From Caulobacter sp. 602-2 (GTDB taxonomy: Bacteria > Pseudomonadota > Alphaproteobacteria > Caulobacterales > Caulobacteraceae): a stretch of DNA of 62,161 bases. The notes under the pieces were generated by a model, which searched no databases, had not been told where the DNA came from, and saw nothing but the letters and a program-made list of their open reading frames with translations. Position 1 is the first letter of the stretch. Each line of letters begins with the position of its first letter. The position numbers and the translations under genes were made by a program. Where the stretch lies: assembly GCF_011043625.1 (NCBI RefSeq), contig NZ_JAAKGT010000018.1:1-62161 (forward strand), given 5' to 3'. Shown here one piece after another: positions 42,965 through 52,935 of this stretch.

Positions 42965-43770
42965 TCGCGCGTCAGGTCCTGCCGCTGGAAGAGCGCCAGA
43001 GCCGCGGCCGACAGGCCGGCCAGCCAGGCCAGCAGGAAGCCGAGCGCCAGGGCCCAGGGCGCGGGCTCGTCGGTGACGCTGCGCGGCATGAGCAGGACGG
43101 TCTTGAGCAAGTCGCCGGAGAAGGCCGGGATGGCCAGGGCCTTGAGGCTGGGCTCGTGCATCTGGCTGGCGACGATCGACTGGACGGCGGCGAACGCCAG
43201 CCCGACGATCAGCGCGCCCATGGTCGAGCGCGTGACGACGCCCACCAGGGCCGACAGGGCGACCAGCACCATCAACTGCAGCCAGCTGATCGCGAAGGTC
43301 CCGGCCAGGTCGACGAGGGGCGAGCCGCCCGGGTAGCCGACGAGCGGTCCGCCGCTGGTGGCGGCGCTGAACAGGCCGCCCACGGCCGCGGCCAGGGTGT
43401 AGAGCACGAGGCTGATCGCCACCGCGGCCGCCACCGTCGCCAGCTTGGCCAGCAGCAGGTTCACGCGGCCGTTGCGCGGGGTCAGCAGCCGCCAGGTCTC
43501 CCAGCGATAGTCGCCGGCCAGCACCGCGGTCGACAGGATCAGCACGAACAGCCCCACGACCGGCGAAGCGCCGCCGGCCAGGGCCTTGACCATGCGCCCG
43601 ACGATGTCGACGGGGATCGGCGGGGCGCCCTTCATCAGGCTGCGCGCGAAAAGCTCGCCGCCGATGTTGAGGACGAGGCCCGCGATCGGGGCGAAAAGCA
43701 CGCCCCAGAACAGCGTCCCGCGGTCCTTGAGCAGACGAAAGCGTTCGGCGGAGATGGCGTCAGCGAGCAT
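42961..43770 (-). CDS. ABC-2 type transporter permease
   Basis: 269 aa with about six membrane segments: FWGVLFAPIAGLVLNIGG, GASPVVGLFVLILSTAVLAGDYRWETWRLLTPRNGR (typical ABC-2 loop), LLAKLATVAAAVAISLVLYTLAAAV, then FAISWLQLMVLVALSALVGVV and a C-terminal pair. Partners with the ATPase whose gene overlaps its start by 11 bp. Substrate unknown; ABC-2 permeases usually export drugs, lipids or polysaccharides. Confidence 0.85.
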   Translation of the reverse strand: MLADAISAERFRLLKDRGTLFWGVLFAPIAGLVLNIGGELFARSLMKGAPPIPVDIVGRMVKALAGGASPVVGLFVLILSTAVLAGDYRWETWRLLTPRNGRVNLLLAKLATVAAAVAISLVLYTLAAAVGGLFSAATSGGPLVGYPGGSPLVDLAGTFAISWLQLMVLVALSALVGVVTRSTMGALIVGLAFAAVQSIVASQMHEPSLKALAIPAFSGDLLKTVLLMPRSVTDEPAPWALALGFLLAWLAGLSAAALALFQRQDLTRE

Positions 43771-44662
43771 CGGCCGGCTCCTTGGCTTGCAGGATGTCGA
43801 GATAGGCGCTCTCCAGGTCGGCCTCGCGCCAGCGGGCCTCGTGGATGTCGACGCCGGCGCCCACCAGGGCGCGGATCAGGGCGGGGGCCTCGTGGCGCTC
43901 GATCTGCGCCAGCGCCGCGTCGGGGCCGTCAGCCGCGCCCTGCTCGCCGAGGATCTGCAGAACCTGGGGGAGGGGGCTGGCGACGATGCGCAGGGCGGGC
44001 TTGCGACCGGCCAGGGTCTCGACCGGCCCTTCGGCCACCAGCTTGCCCTTGGCCAGGATCGCCACGCGGTCGCAGACGCGCCGCACTTCGTCCAGCTGAT
44101 GGCTGGCCAGGATGATGGTCGCGCCTTCCTCGGCGGCCAGGCGGCGGATCAGTTCGCGAATCTCCTGGATGCCGGCCGGGTCCATGCCGCTGGTCGGCTC
44201 GTCCAGGATGGCCAGGGTCGGGCGGGTGAAGAACACCGCCGCCAGTCCCAGCCGCTGCTTCATGCCCACCGAATAGGTCGAGGTCTTGCGGTCGGCCGCG
44301 CCCGTCAGGCCCACCCGGTCCAGCCAGCCGTCGATGTCGACGTCATGGGCGCCGCTCTGCAGGGCCAGCATCTTCAGCGCGTCGCGGGCGGTCAGGTAGG
44401 GCGGATAGCGCGGCGTCTCGATCATCGCGCCCACCCGGCGCAGCGACGAGGCGTGGCCTGCGGGCGATCCCGACAGTCGCGCGACGCCGGACGAGGGCCG
44501 CACCAGGCCCATGGCGATGCGGAACAGGGTGCTCTTGCCCGCGCCGTTGGGGCCCAGCACGCCGAACACCCCGCCGGCGGGGATCCTCAGGGTCAGGTCG
44601 TCCAGCGCCCGCACGGCACCATAGGTCTTGGTCAGCCCTTCGGCCTCGAGCGCGTAACTCAT
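43760..44662 (-). CDS. ABC transporter ATP-binding protein
   Basis: 300 aa. Walker A GPNGAGKST, signature YSVGMKQR, Walker B LAILDEPTSGMDP and switch His in LASHQ are all intact. The ATG at 44662 is chosen because it yields the usual MSYALEAEGLTKTYG start; an upstream in-frame ATG would add 34 atypical residues. First gene of a three-gene operon (ATPase, permease, secreted protein) divergent from the phosphodiesterase gene. Confidence 0.9.
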   Translation of the reverse strand: MSYALEAEGLTKTYGAVRALDDLTLRIPAGGVFGVLGPNGAGKSTLFRIAMGLVRPSSGVARLSGSPAGHASSLRRVGAMIETPRYPPYLTARDALKMLALQSGAHDVDIDGWLDRVGLTGAADRKTSTYSVGMKQRLGLAAVFFTRPTLAILDEPTSGMDPAGIQEIRELIRRLAAEEGATIILASHQLDEVRRVCDRVAILAKGKLVAEGPVETLAGRKPALRIVASPLPQVLQILGEQGAADGPDAALAQIERHEAPALIRALVGAGVDIHEARWREADLESAYLDILQAKEPADAR

Positions 44663-44822
44663 GCGGCGCGGGCCCGGCTCGGCGACATCGGACGACTCCC
44701 TTATGAACTTGTCGCGACTATGGGCGATGGAACGCAGGTCGGCCAAGTTGTTTGGCGGCTGCAATACGAATTGTCGCCGAGCTGTCCTATAGGGGCGGAA
44801 CTCTTTGCTTCAGGGCCCGGCC

Positions 44823-46097
44823 ATGACCGTTCTTTCCCGCTTCGCCGCATTCCTGGCGATCGCCGTCCTTTCCGGCTGCGCCACGGCGCCGCGTCCCGTC
44901 GCCGAGGGACCGCCCGTACAAGCCGCCAAGGTCAAGGCGCCGCTGACCATCCTGATCTCGATCGACGGTTTCCGCGCCGACTACCTCGACCGCGGCGACA
45001 CCCCGGCCATGAAGGCCCTGGCCGACGACGGCGTGCGCGCGGCCATGCGCCCGTCGTTCCCGTCGCTGACCTTCCCCAATCACTACGCCCTGGTCACCGG
45101 CATGCGCCCCGACCACAACGGCATCGTCAGCAACACGATGGAGGACCCGCAGATCCCGGGCGTGACCTTCACCCTCTCCAACCGCGACGCCGTCACCGAC
45201 ACCCGCTGGTGGAGCATGGCCACGCCGATCTGGTCCACGGCCGAGAAGCAGGGCGTGCGCGCCGGCACCATGTTCTGGCCGGGCTCGGAAGCCGAGATCG
45301 CCGGCGTGCGGCCCACCAAATGGGCGGTGTTCGACCAGAAGAAGCCGTCCAACGACCGCGTCGACACCCTGCTGTCGTGGCTGGACGAGACCAGGGACGC
45401 GCCGCTTGGCCTGGCCACCCTCTATTTCGACATCGTCGACAGCGCCGGCCACAAGTACGGACCGGACTCGCCCGAGGTGCGCAAGGCCTCGGCCGACGTC
45501 GACGTGGCGATCGCCCGTCTGGTCGAGGGGCTGAAGGCTCGCGGCCTCTATGACCGCACCAACCTGATCATCGTCGCCGACCACGGCATGGCCCCGCTGC
45601 CGGCCAGCCAGCGCGTGGTGCTCGACGACAGCGTCGACCTTTCCAAGCTGCGCTATGTGGGTCTGGGCGCCATCGCCAGCCTCTATCCCAAGCCCGGCGA
45701 GGAGAAGGCCGTGACCGCCGCCCTGGTCCGTCCGCACCCGCACATGACCTGCTGGGAGAAGGCCAAGATCCCGGCTCGCCTGCACTACGGAACCAACCGC
45801 CGCATCGGTCCGATCGTCTGCTCGGCCCAGACCGGCTGGTACATCACCACCGCCGCCTCGCAGAAGAAGCGTGAAGGCGAGGGCGGGGAGATGCGCGACG
45901 GCGGCGCCCATGGTTTCGACAACGCAGATCCGCTGATGCAGGCGGTGTTCGTGGCCCACGGTCCGGCCTTCAAGTCGGGCAAGACCCTGCCGGTGTTCGA
46001 CAATGTCGACGTCTATCCGCTGCTGGCCAAGGTGATCGGCGTGAAGCCGGAAAAGGTCGATGGCGAACTGGCGCCGGTGAAGGCCGCTCTGCGCTGA
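44823..46097 (+). CDS. Nucleotide pyrophosphatase/phosphodiesterase-like lipoprotein (alkaline phosphatase superfamily)
   Basis: 424 aa. Lipobox LSGC (Cys at about residue 19) indicates a lipoprotein. The NPP motifs follow: ISIDGFRADYLDRGDTPAMKAL (first metal Asp), nucleophile Thr in SFPSLTFPNHYALVTGMRPDHNGI, TLYFDIVDSAGHKYGPDS, VADHGMAPL and HGFDNADPLMQAVFVAHGPAF. Such enzymes hydrolyse phosphodiester or pyrophosphate bonds of nucleotides outside the cytoplasm. The ATG at 44823 gives the shortest complete signal peptide. A terminator follows. Confidence 0.9.
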   Translation: MTVLSRFAAFLAIAVLSGCATAPRPVAEGPPVQAAKVKAPLTILISIDGFRADYLDRGDTPAMKALADDGVRAAMRPSFPSLTFPNHYALVTGMRPDHNGIVSNTMEDPQIPGVTFTLSNRDAVTDTRWWSMATPIWSTAEKQGVRAGTMFWPGSEAEIAGVRPTKWAVFDQKKPSNDRVDTLLSWLDETRDAPLGLATLYFDIVDSAGHKYGPDSPEVRKASADVDVAIARLVEGLKARGLYDRTNLIIVADHGMAPLPASQRVVLDDSVDLSKLRYVGLGAIASLYPKPGEEKAVTAALVRPHPHMTCWEKAKIPARLHYGTNRRIGPIVCSAQTGWYITTAASQKKREGEGGEMRDGGAHGFDNADPLMQAVFVAHGPAFKSGKTLPVFDNVDVYPLLAKVIGVKPEKVDGELAPVKAALR

Positions 46098-46103
46098 ACC
46101 AGG

Positions 46104-46133
46104 AAAGGGCGGGTCGCAAGGCTCGCCCTTTTT
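46104..46133 (+). terminator. Intrinsic terminator after the phosphodiesterase gene
   Basis: Stem AAAGGGCG (46104-46111) / CGCCCTTT (46124-46131), then TTGCTTGCC; with the preceding Ts a run of five T residues is formed. Confidence 0.75.
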
Positions 46134-46164
46134 GCTTGCCCAGATAATTGCGTTATGCGTTAAA

Positions 46165-46184
46165 TATTGCGTTCCAACGCAATA
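46165..46184. promoter_or_regulatory. Perfect inverted-repeat operator of the ArsR-containing operon
   Basis: TATTGCGTT, CC, AACGCAATA: nine perfectly paired bases per arm. Two more TGCGTT half-sites lie just upstream (46149-46160). It ends 12 nt before the ATG of the first gene and overlaps the likely promoter/leader, the usual place for an ArsR repressor site. The cognate ArsR protein is encoded at 46975. Confidence 0.65.
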
Positions 46185-46196
46185 GGAGAGAGGCGC

Positions 46197-46640
46197 ATGG
46201 CTCGCCTGACTTCCGCGCTTTGCTACAAGGACCCCAAGGCCGCCCTGAAGTGGCTGGAAGCGGCTTTCGGCTTCGAACTGGTGCTGCTGATCGAGGACGG
46301 AGAGGGCAATCTGGCCCACTCGCAGATGGCGCTGGGCGAGGCCCACGTGATGGTCGGCAACGAATGGAGCGCCGATCACGCCAGTCCCGCCTCGCTGGGC
46401 GGCAAGAACACCCAGACCGTGCACATCCATATCGAGGACGACGTCGACGCCCATTGCCAGCGCGCCCGCGCAGCCGGGGCCGAGATCCTGCAGGAGCCGA
46501 CCACCCAGTTCTACGGCGACCGCAGCTATCGCTGTCGCGACCTGGAGGGCCACATCTGGACGGTCGGCCAGACGGTCAAGGTCGTCACCCGCGAAGAGGC
46601 CGAAGCCGCCACCGGCCTGAAGATCCAGGGCTGGGCGTGA
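46197..46640 (+). CDS. VOC-family (glyoxalase/bleomycin-resistance-like) protein
   Basis: 147 aa with the paired beta-alpha-beta-beta-beta modules of the VOC fold: LCYKDPKAALKWLEAAFGFELVL and the C-terminal YRCRDLEGHIWTVGQ. This is the PhnB-like subgroup often found beside ArsR/SRPBCC genes; substrate unknown. GGAGAG precedes the ATG at 46197. First of four overlapping genes. Confidence 0.85.
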   Translation: MARLTSALCYKDPKAALKWLEAAFGFELVLLIEDGEGNLAHSQMALGEAHVMVGNEWSADHASPASLGGKNTQTVHIHIEDDVDAHCQRARAAGAEILQEPTTQFYGDRSYRCRDLEGHIWTVGQTVKVVTREEAEAATGLKIQGWA

Positions 46641-46978
46641 GCCCGGACGACTTCCGCCGGCTGGCGCTGGCCCTGCCGGGCGTCGTCGAGGGCGCGCACA
46701 TGGGCACGGCCGACTTCCGCGTCGGGCGGATCTTCGCCACCCTGGGCTATCCCGACGCCCGCTTCGGCATGGTGCAGCTGACCCGCGACTTGCAGGAGAT
46801 GCTGGTCGCCGCCGAGCCGGCCGCCTTTGTTCCGGTCAAGGGCGGCTGGGGCTTGAAGGGCGCGACCAACGTCGTCCTCGACGCCGTCGACGAGCCGACC
46901 TTGAAAAGCGCCCTGGAACAGGCCTGGCGGCTGAAGGCCGGCAAGCGGCTGCTCGCCGAACTGGATGCCCGGGCGTGA
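46637..46978 (+). CDS. MmcQ/YjbR-family protein
   Basis: 113 aa. DDFRRLALALPGVVEGAHMGTADFRVGRIFATL and the C-terminal basic segment match the MmcQ/YjbR (CyaY-like fold) family, which is predicted to bind DNA but has no established function. The GTG at 46637 overlaps the VOC stop codon by three bases (GTGA), so expression is coupled. Confidence 0.82.
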   Translation: MSPDDFRRLALALPGVVEGAHMGTADFRVGRIFATLGYPDARFGMVQLTRDLQEMLVAAEPAAFVPVKGGWGLKGATNVVLDAVDEPTLKSALEQAWRLKAGKRLLAELDARA

Positions 46979-47298
46979 GCGTCGACCGCACCCTGGCGGC
47001 CCTGGCCGAGCCGCATCGCCGGCGCACGGTCGAGCTGCTGGCCGATGGTCCGCGCCGGGCGGGCGAACTGGCGCAGGCGCTGGGCCTTTCGGCGCCGGCC
47101 ATGAGCCGCCACCTGCGGGCGCTGCGCGAGGCGCGGCTGGTCGAGGAAAGCCATCCGCCGTTCGACGCCCGGGTGCGGGTCTACGCCCTGCGGCCCGAGC
47201 CGATGACCGAGCTGAAGGCCTGGGCCGCCGCGGCCGAAGCGTTGTGGAGCGACCAGCTTCTGGCGCTGAAGGCCCACATCGAGGCTGAGCAGGCATGA
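46975..47298 (+). CDS. ArsR-family winged-helix repressor
   Basis: 107 aa. RTLAALAEPHRRRTVELLADGPRRAGELAQALGLSAPAMSRHLRALREARLVEE is a classic ArsR helix-turn-helix; no metal-binding CxC motif is present, so it belongs to the group paired with SRPBCC/AHSA1 proteins. GTG start overlaps the upstream stop. It most likely represses its own operon through the palindrome at 46165-46184. Confidence 0.88.
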   Translation: MSVDRTLAALAEPHRRRTVELLADGPRRAGELAQALGLSAPAMSRHLRALREARLVEESHPPFDARVRVYALRPEPMTELKAWAAAAEALWSDQLLALKAHIEAEQA

Positions 47299-47765
47299 GC
47301 GCCCGCATCCTGGCGGCCCTGCGGATCAAGGCGTCGCCGGCGCGGGTGTTCGACGCCTTCGTCGGCGAGATCGGCGCCTGGTGGCGGCCCAATCCGCTGT
47401 TCTCGTTCACCCCGCGCTCGCCGGGCGTGCTGGCTTTCGAAGGCGAGGGGGAGGGCGCGCGCCTCGTCGAGCGCCTGGCCTCGGGCAAGGTGTTCGAGAT
47501 CGGTCACGTGCGGACCTGGGCGCGCGGCGAGCGGCTGGTGTTCGGCTGGCGGCAGGCGGCCTTCGCGCCCGGCATGGACACCGAGGTCGAGGTGACCTTC
47601 GAGGCCGTCGGCGAGGAGACGCGCGTGACCGTGCAGCATCGCGGCTGGGAGACCGTGCCGGCCGACCACGTGGCCCGCCACGGCTTTCCCGACCAGCTGT
47701 TCCTGCTGCGCCACGGCCAGTGGTGGACGGGACTGCTGGAGGGGCTGGCCGCGTATGTCCGCTGA
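47295..47765 (+). CDS. SRPBCC (AHSA1-like) domain protein
   Basis: 156 aa. RILAALRIKASPARVFDAFVGEIGAWWRPN, then LVFGWRQAAF and HRGWETVPADHVARHGFPDQ are typical of the START/Bet v1-like AHSA1 family, which binds hydrophobic ligands in a deep pocket. Frequently cotranscribed with ArsR repressors, as here (ATGA overlap). Ligand unknown; it may deliver or sense the inducer. Confidence 0.86.
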   Translation: MSARILAALRIKASPARVFDAFVGEIGAWWRPNPLFSFTPRSPGVLAFEGEGEGARLVERLASGKVFEIGHVRTWARGERLVFGWRQAAFAPGMDTEVEVTFEAVGEETRVTVQHRGWETVPADHVARHGFPDQLFLLRHGQWWTGLLEGLAAYVR

Positions 47766-47772
47766 CGGATCC

Positions 47773-47876
47773 TGCGTCCTTCGAGGCCCGCTGCGCGGGC
47801 GCCTCAGGATGAGGTCGTCCTTGCACTGAACTCCTCATCCTGAGGTGCGAGCTGAAGGCGAGCCTCGAAGGACGCA
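47773..47876. repeat. Palindromic intergenic element, family B copy 2
   Basis: TGCGTCCTTCGAGG (47773-47786) and CCTCGAAGGACGCA (47863-47876) enclose CTCAGGATGAGG / CTCCTCATCCTGAG and a core with CTTGCACTG. Outer arms are inverted relative to copy 1 at 42165-42270, whereas the core keeps the same orientation. Confidence 0.78.
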
Positions 47877-47931
47877 ACGCCCTTGCCGATTATCCGACAG
47901 GCGGTCAAACATCCCGCCCCCGGGAGGTTGC

Positions 47932-49197
47932 ATGTCCGAACCCATCGTCCATCCGGCCCGCAAGGCGGCGCTGGGCTTCATCTTCGTCACCGCCCTGATG
48001 GACGTGCTGTCGCTCGGCCTGATGATCCCCGTGCTGCCCAGCCTGGTGAAGGAGATGGCCGGCGGCCACACCGACGCCGCCGCCCAGTGGACGGCCGCCT
48101 TCGGCATGGTGTGGGGCGCGATGCAGTTCTTCTGCTCGCCGATCCTGGGCATGATGTCCGACCGCTTCGGGCGGCGGCCGGTGATCCTGATCTCGATCTT
48201 CGGCCTGGGCGTGGACTACATCTTCATGGCCCTGGCCCCGACCCTGTGGTGGCTGTTCGTCGGGCGGATCATCCACGGGGCCACGGCGGCCAGCTTCTCG
48301 GCGGCGGGCGCCTACATCGCCGACGTCACGCCCGAGAAGGGCCGGGCCAAGGCCTTCGGCCTGATCGGCGCGGCCTGGAGCGTGGGCTTCATCGCCGGTC
48401 CCGCCCTGGGCGGCCTGCTGGGCAAGATCGACCTGCACCTGCCGTTCTGGGTGGCCGCGGCCATGGCCCTGCTGAACTGGCTGTACGGCCTGCTGGTGCT
48501 GCCCGAATCCCTGCCGCCGGAAAAGCGCATCAGGCGCTTCGACTGGACGAAGGCCAATCCCGTCGGTTCGCTGAAGCTCCTGGGCTCGCACCCGGACCTG
48601 CCGCGCCTAGGCGTCGTCAGCTTCCTGATGCAGCTGGCCCATAACGCCTATCCCAGCGTCTTCGTGCTCTACACCGGCTATCGCTATGGCTGGGACACCG
48701 CCCAGATCGGCCTTCTGATGATGCTGTCGGGCGTGCTGGGGGTGATCGTCCAGGCCCTGCTGATCGGGCCGATCGTCGATCGCCTGAAGGAGCGCGGCGC
48801 GGTGATCTTGGGTCTTGTCTGCTTCTTCGTGTCGTTCGCGGTCTTCGCCTTCGCGCCCAACGGCTGGATCTTCGCCTCGGGCCTGTTCGTCAGCGCCTTC
48901 GCCGCCCTGATCCAGCCCGGCCTGATGGGCATGATGACCAAGCGCGTCGGCCCCAGCGAGCAGGGCCAGCTGCAGGGCGCCAACTCGGCGATCATGGGCC
49001 TGACGGCGATCATCGGCCCGGCGCTCTACGGCCTGTCGCTGGCCTTCGCCGTGCGCCACGAGCAGACCCTGCACCTGCCCGGCCTGCCGCTGCTCATCGC
49101 CGGCCTCCTGGCCCTGGGCGGCCTACTGGTCATCCTGGGCACCCGCAGGGCCCGTCCGCTGGCGGTCGCGGAACCGGGCCTTGATCCCGCGCGCTGA
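47932..49197 (+). CDS. MFS transporter, TetA-like
   Basis: 421 aa, 12 membrane segments. FVTALMDVLSLGLMIPVLPSLVKEMAGG and the loop SDRFGRRPVILISIFGLGVDYIFMALAPTLWWLFVGRIIHGATAASFSAAGAYIADVT-type region closely resemble class-B-like tetracycline/H+ antiporters. Similar genes are common in environmental alphaproteobacteria and do not by themselves show tetracycline resistance. GGGAGG precedes the ATG at 47932. Confidence 0.87.
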   Translation: MSEPIVHPARKAALGFIFVTALMDVLSLGLMIPVLPSLVKEMAGGHTDAAAQWTAAFGMVWGAMQFFCSPILGMMSDRFGRRPVILISIFGLGVDYIFMALAPTLWWLFVGRIIHGATAASFSAAGAYIADVTPEKGRAKAFGLIGAAWSVGFIAGPALGGLLGKIDLHLPFWVAAAMALLNWLYGLLVLPESLPPEKRIRRFDWTKANPVGSLKLLGSHPDLPRLGVVSFLMQLAHNAYPSVFVLYTGYRYGWDTAQIGLLMMLSGVLGVIVQALLIGPIVDRLKERGAVILGLVCFFVSFAVFAFAPNGWIFASGLFVSAFAALIQPGLMGMMTKRVGPSEQGQLQGANSAIMGLTAIIGPALYGLSLAFAVRHEQTLHLPGLPLLIAGLLALGGLLVILGTRRARPLAVAEPGLDPAR

Positions 49198-49299
49198 ACG
49201 CCTTGATTGCGCCTGAAAACTTCGCTGTTTAAGGGGCGAGAGCGCGCGTCTGGGCTCTCGGAGACCGGGCGCGCCGCAAGATCTGACGGAGCCATCGAC

Positions 49300-50736
<1,437 letters not shown>

Positions 50737-50743
50737 GGCCTTG

Positions 50744-50770
50744 AACCCTCTCCCTTCGGGGAGAGGGTTT
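50744..50770 (+). terminator. Hairpin terminator after the HtrA gene
   Basis: AACCCTCTCC / GGAGAGGGTT around a 6-nt loop, followed by TTCC. Confidence 0.7.
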
Positions 50771-50804
50771 CCGCTGACCGCGGAACCCCCTAAATCTGCT
50801 TTCC

Positions 50805-52106
50805 ATGTCCGATCTCTTCCAAGCCGCCGGCATCGCGCCCCATGCGCCCGCGCCGCTGGCCGACCGCCTGCGTCCGCAAAGCCTCGACGAGGTCGTGGGT
50901 CAGGAGCACCTGCTGGGCCCCGACGGTCCCATCGGCCGGATGGCGGCCGCCCATCGCCTGGCCTCGATGATCCTTTGGGGGCCGCCCGGCACCGGCAAGA
51001 CCACCATCGCCCGCCTGCTGGCCAAGGCCGGCGGCTACGAGTTCATGCAGATCTCGGCCGTGTTCTCGGGCGTCGCCGACCTGAAGAAGGCCTTCGAGCA
51101 GGCCCGCATGCGCCGCCAGTCGGGGCAGTCGACGCTGCTGTTCGTCGACGAGATCCATCGCTTCAACCGCGCCCAGCAGGACGGCTTCCTGCCGTTCGTG
51201 GAGGAGGGGATCGTCACCCTCGTCGGCGCCACCACCGAGAACCCCTCGTTCGAGCTCAACGGCGCCTTGCTGTCGCGCTGCCAAGTGTTCGTGCTCAAGC
51301 GCCTGGACGAGGCGTCGCTGGAGGCCCTGCTGGCCAAGGCCGAGGCGGCCGAGAACCGCAAGCTGCCGGTCGACGCCGAGGCCCGCCAGGTGCTGGTCGC
51401 CATGGCCGACGGCGACGGCCGTTACCTGCTGACCCTGACCGAGACCCTGCTGTCGATCGGCACGGACACGCCGCTGAACCCGACCCAGCTGGGCCAGCTG
51501 CTGCAGAAGCGCCGCCCCGCCTACGACAAGGATCGCGAAGAGCACTACAACCTCATCTCGGCCCTGCATAAGTCGGTGCGGGGCTCCGATCCCGACGCGG
51601 CCCTCTATTGGCTGGCGCGGATGCTGGAGGGCGGCGAGGACCCGCTGTTCATCGCCCGCCGCCTGGTGCGCATGGCCAGCGAGGACATCGGCGCGGCCGA
51701 TCCGCTGAGCCTGCTGCTGACCACGGCGGCCAAGGACGCCTACGACTTCCTGGGCAGCCCGGAAGGCGAGTTGGCCCTGGCCCAGGCCGTCGTGCACATG
51801 GCCAGCGCGCCCAAGTCCAACGCCGTCTACACCGCCTACAAGGCCGCCCGCCGCGCGGCGAAGGAGACCGGCAGCCTGACGCCGCCGGCCCATATCCTCA
51901 ACGCCCCGACCAAGCTGATGAAGACCCTCGGCTATGGCGACGGCTATGCCTACGACCACGACGTCGAAGGTGGTGTTTCGGGCCAGAACTACTTCCCCGA
52001 CGGCATGGCCCGTCCGAAGTTCTACGAGCCCAAGCCGATCGGCGCCGAGGCCAAGGTCAAGGAGCGCCTGGACCACTGGAGCCAGCTGCGCCGAGGCGGT
52101 AAGTGA
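50805..52106 (+). CDS. rarA: Replication-associated recombination protein RarA (MgsA-type AAA+ ATPase)
   Basis: 433 aa. QSLDEVVGQEHLLGP, Walker A WGPPGTGKTTIARLL, Walker B LLFVDEIHRFNRAQQD and sensor GATTENPSFELN; C-terminal oligomerisation part with HYNLISALHKSVRGSDPDAALYWLARMLEGGEDP and the ending YAYDHDVEGGVSGQNYFPDG. Acts at stalled replication forks. The stop overlaps the GTG of the next gene. Confidence 0.95.
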   Translation: MSDLFQAAGIAPHAPAPLADRLRPQSLDEVVGQEHLLGPDGPIGRMAAAHRLASMILWGPPGTGKTTIARLLAKAGGYEFMQISAVFSGVADLKKAFEQARMRRQSGQSTLLFVDEIHRFNRAQQDGFLPFVEEGIVTLVGATTENPSFELNGALLSRCQVFVLKRLDEASLEALLAKAEAAENRKLPVDAEARQVLVAMADGDGRYLLTLTETLLSIGTDTPLNPTQLGQLLQKRRPAYDKDREEHYNLISALHKSVRGSDPDAALYWLARMLEGGEDPLFIARRLVRMASEDIGAADPLSLLLTTAAKDAYDFLGSPEGELALAQAVVHMASAPKSNAVYTAYKAARRAAKETGSLTPPAHILNAPTKLMKTLGYGDGYAYDHDVEGGVSGQNYFPDGMARPKFYEPKPIGAEAKVKERLDHWSQLRRGGK

Positions 52107-52897
52107 CCGCGATGTCCAAGCCGCCCCGCCGCCCCCCCGCCCAGCCCAAGCCGAAAGCCTCCGACACCCCGATCGAGCTGACGCCCGACGAGGTCGCCTT
52201 CACGCGCTCGCTGGTGATCCACGAGGACGACAGCGTCTTCGTGCTGAACAAGCCCGCGGGCCTGTCCAGCCAGGGCGGCCGGATCAAGGCCCATACGCTG
52301 GACGACCTGCTCTGGGCCCTGGCCCGGCGCGACCGGCCGCGGCCTCGCCTGATCCATCGCCTGGATCGCGACACCTCGGGCGTGATCCTCACCGCGCGCA
52401 CCAAGCCGGCGGCGACCTTCCTGGGCAAGGCCCTGATGGGCAAGCGCTTCCGCAAGACCTACCTGGCCATCGTCGCGCCCGGCGCGCCCGAGCCGCGCGG
52501 CGGCCAGATCGACAGCCCCCTGCGCCGCGAGTCGATCGGCCGCGAGGCCTACATGCGGGTCTGCGAGCCCGATCATCCCGACGCCGAGACCGCCCGCAGC
52601 CGCTATCGCACCCTGGCCGCCAACGCCCAGGCGGCGCTGGTCGAGCTGTCGCCCGACACCGGCCGCATGCACCAGCTGCGCGTCCACATGGCCTCGATCG
52701 GCCGGCCGATCGCCGGCGACAGTCGCTATGGCGGGACGCTGATGCTGGCCGGCGCGCCGGTGCCGCGGCTGATGCTGCACGCCGCCCGGCTGGTGTTCCC
52801 CCATCCCGAGGGCGGCGAGCGGCGCATCGAGGCCCCGCTGCCGGACGACTTCAAGGCCGTGCTGGAAAGACTGGACTTGGCGCTGCCGGAACGCTGA
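52103..52897 (+). CDS. RluA-family pseudouridine synthase without S4 domain
   Basis: 264 aa. The catalytic Asp lies in RLIHRLDRDTSGVIL; VLNKPAGLSSQGG and TGRMHQLRVHMASIGRPIAGDSRYGG are further RluA motifs. There is no N-terminal S4 domain, only a basic, proline-rich stretch (KPPRRPPAQPKPK). Modifies uridine in rRNA or tRNA; target not predictable. GTG at 52103 overlaps the rarA stop; an ATG at 52112 is an alternative start. Confidence 0.9.
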   Translation: MTAMSKPPRRPPAQPKPKASDTPIELTPDEVAFTRSLVIHEDDSVFVLNKPAGLSSQGGRIKAHTLDDLLWALARRDRPRPRLIHRLDRDTSGVILTARTKPAATFLGKALMGKRFRKTYLAIVAPGAPEPRGGQIDSPLRRESIGREAYMRVCEPDHPDAETARSRYRTLAANAQAALVELSPDTGRMHQLRVHMASIGRPIAGDSRYGGTLMLAGAPVPRLMLHAARLVFPHPEGGERRIEAPLPDDFKAVLERLDLALPER

Positions 52898-52935
52898 ACT
52901 TGGCCGAGCCGTTTGAGAGGCAAGGGAGAAACGCC

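Noticed and set aside
47932..49197. Acquired tetracycline-resistance gene
   Set aside because: GC content and codon use match the surroundings and no mobile element is linked; similarity to TetA alone does not show resistance.
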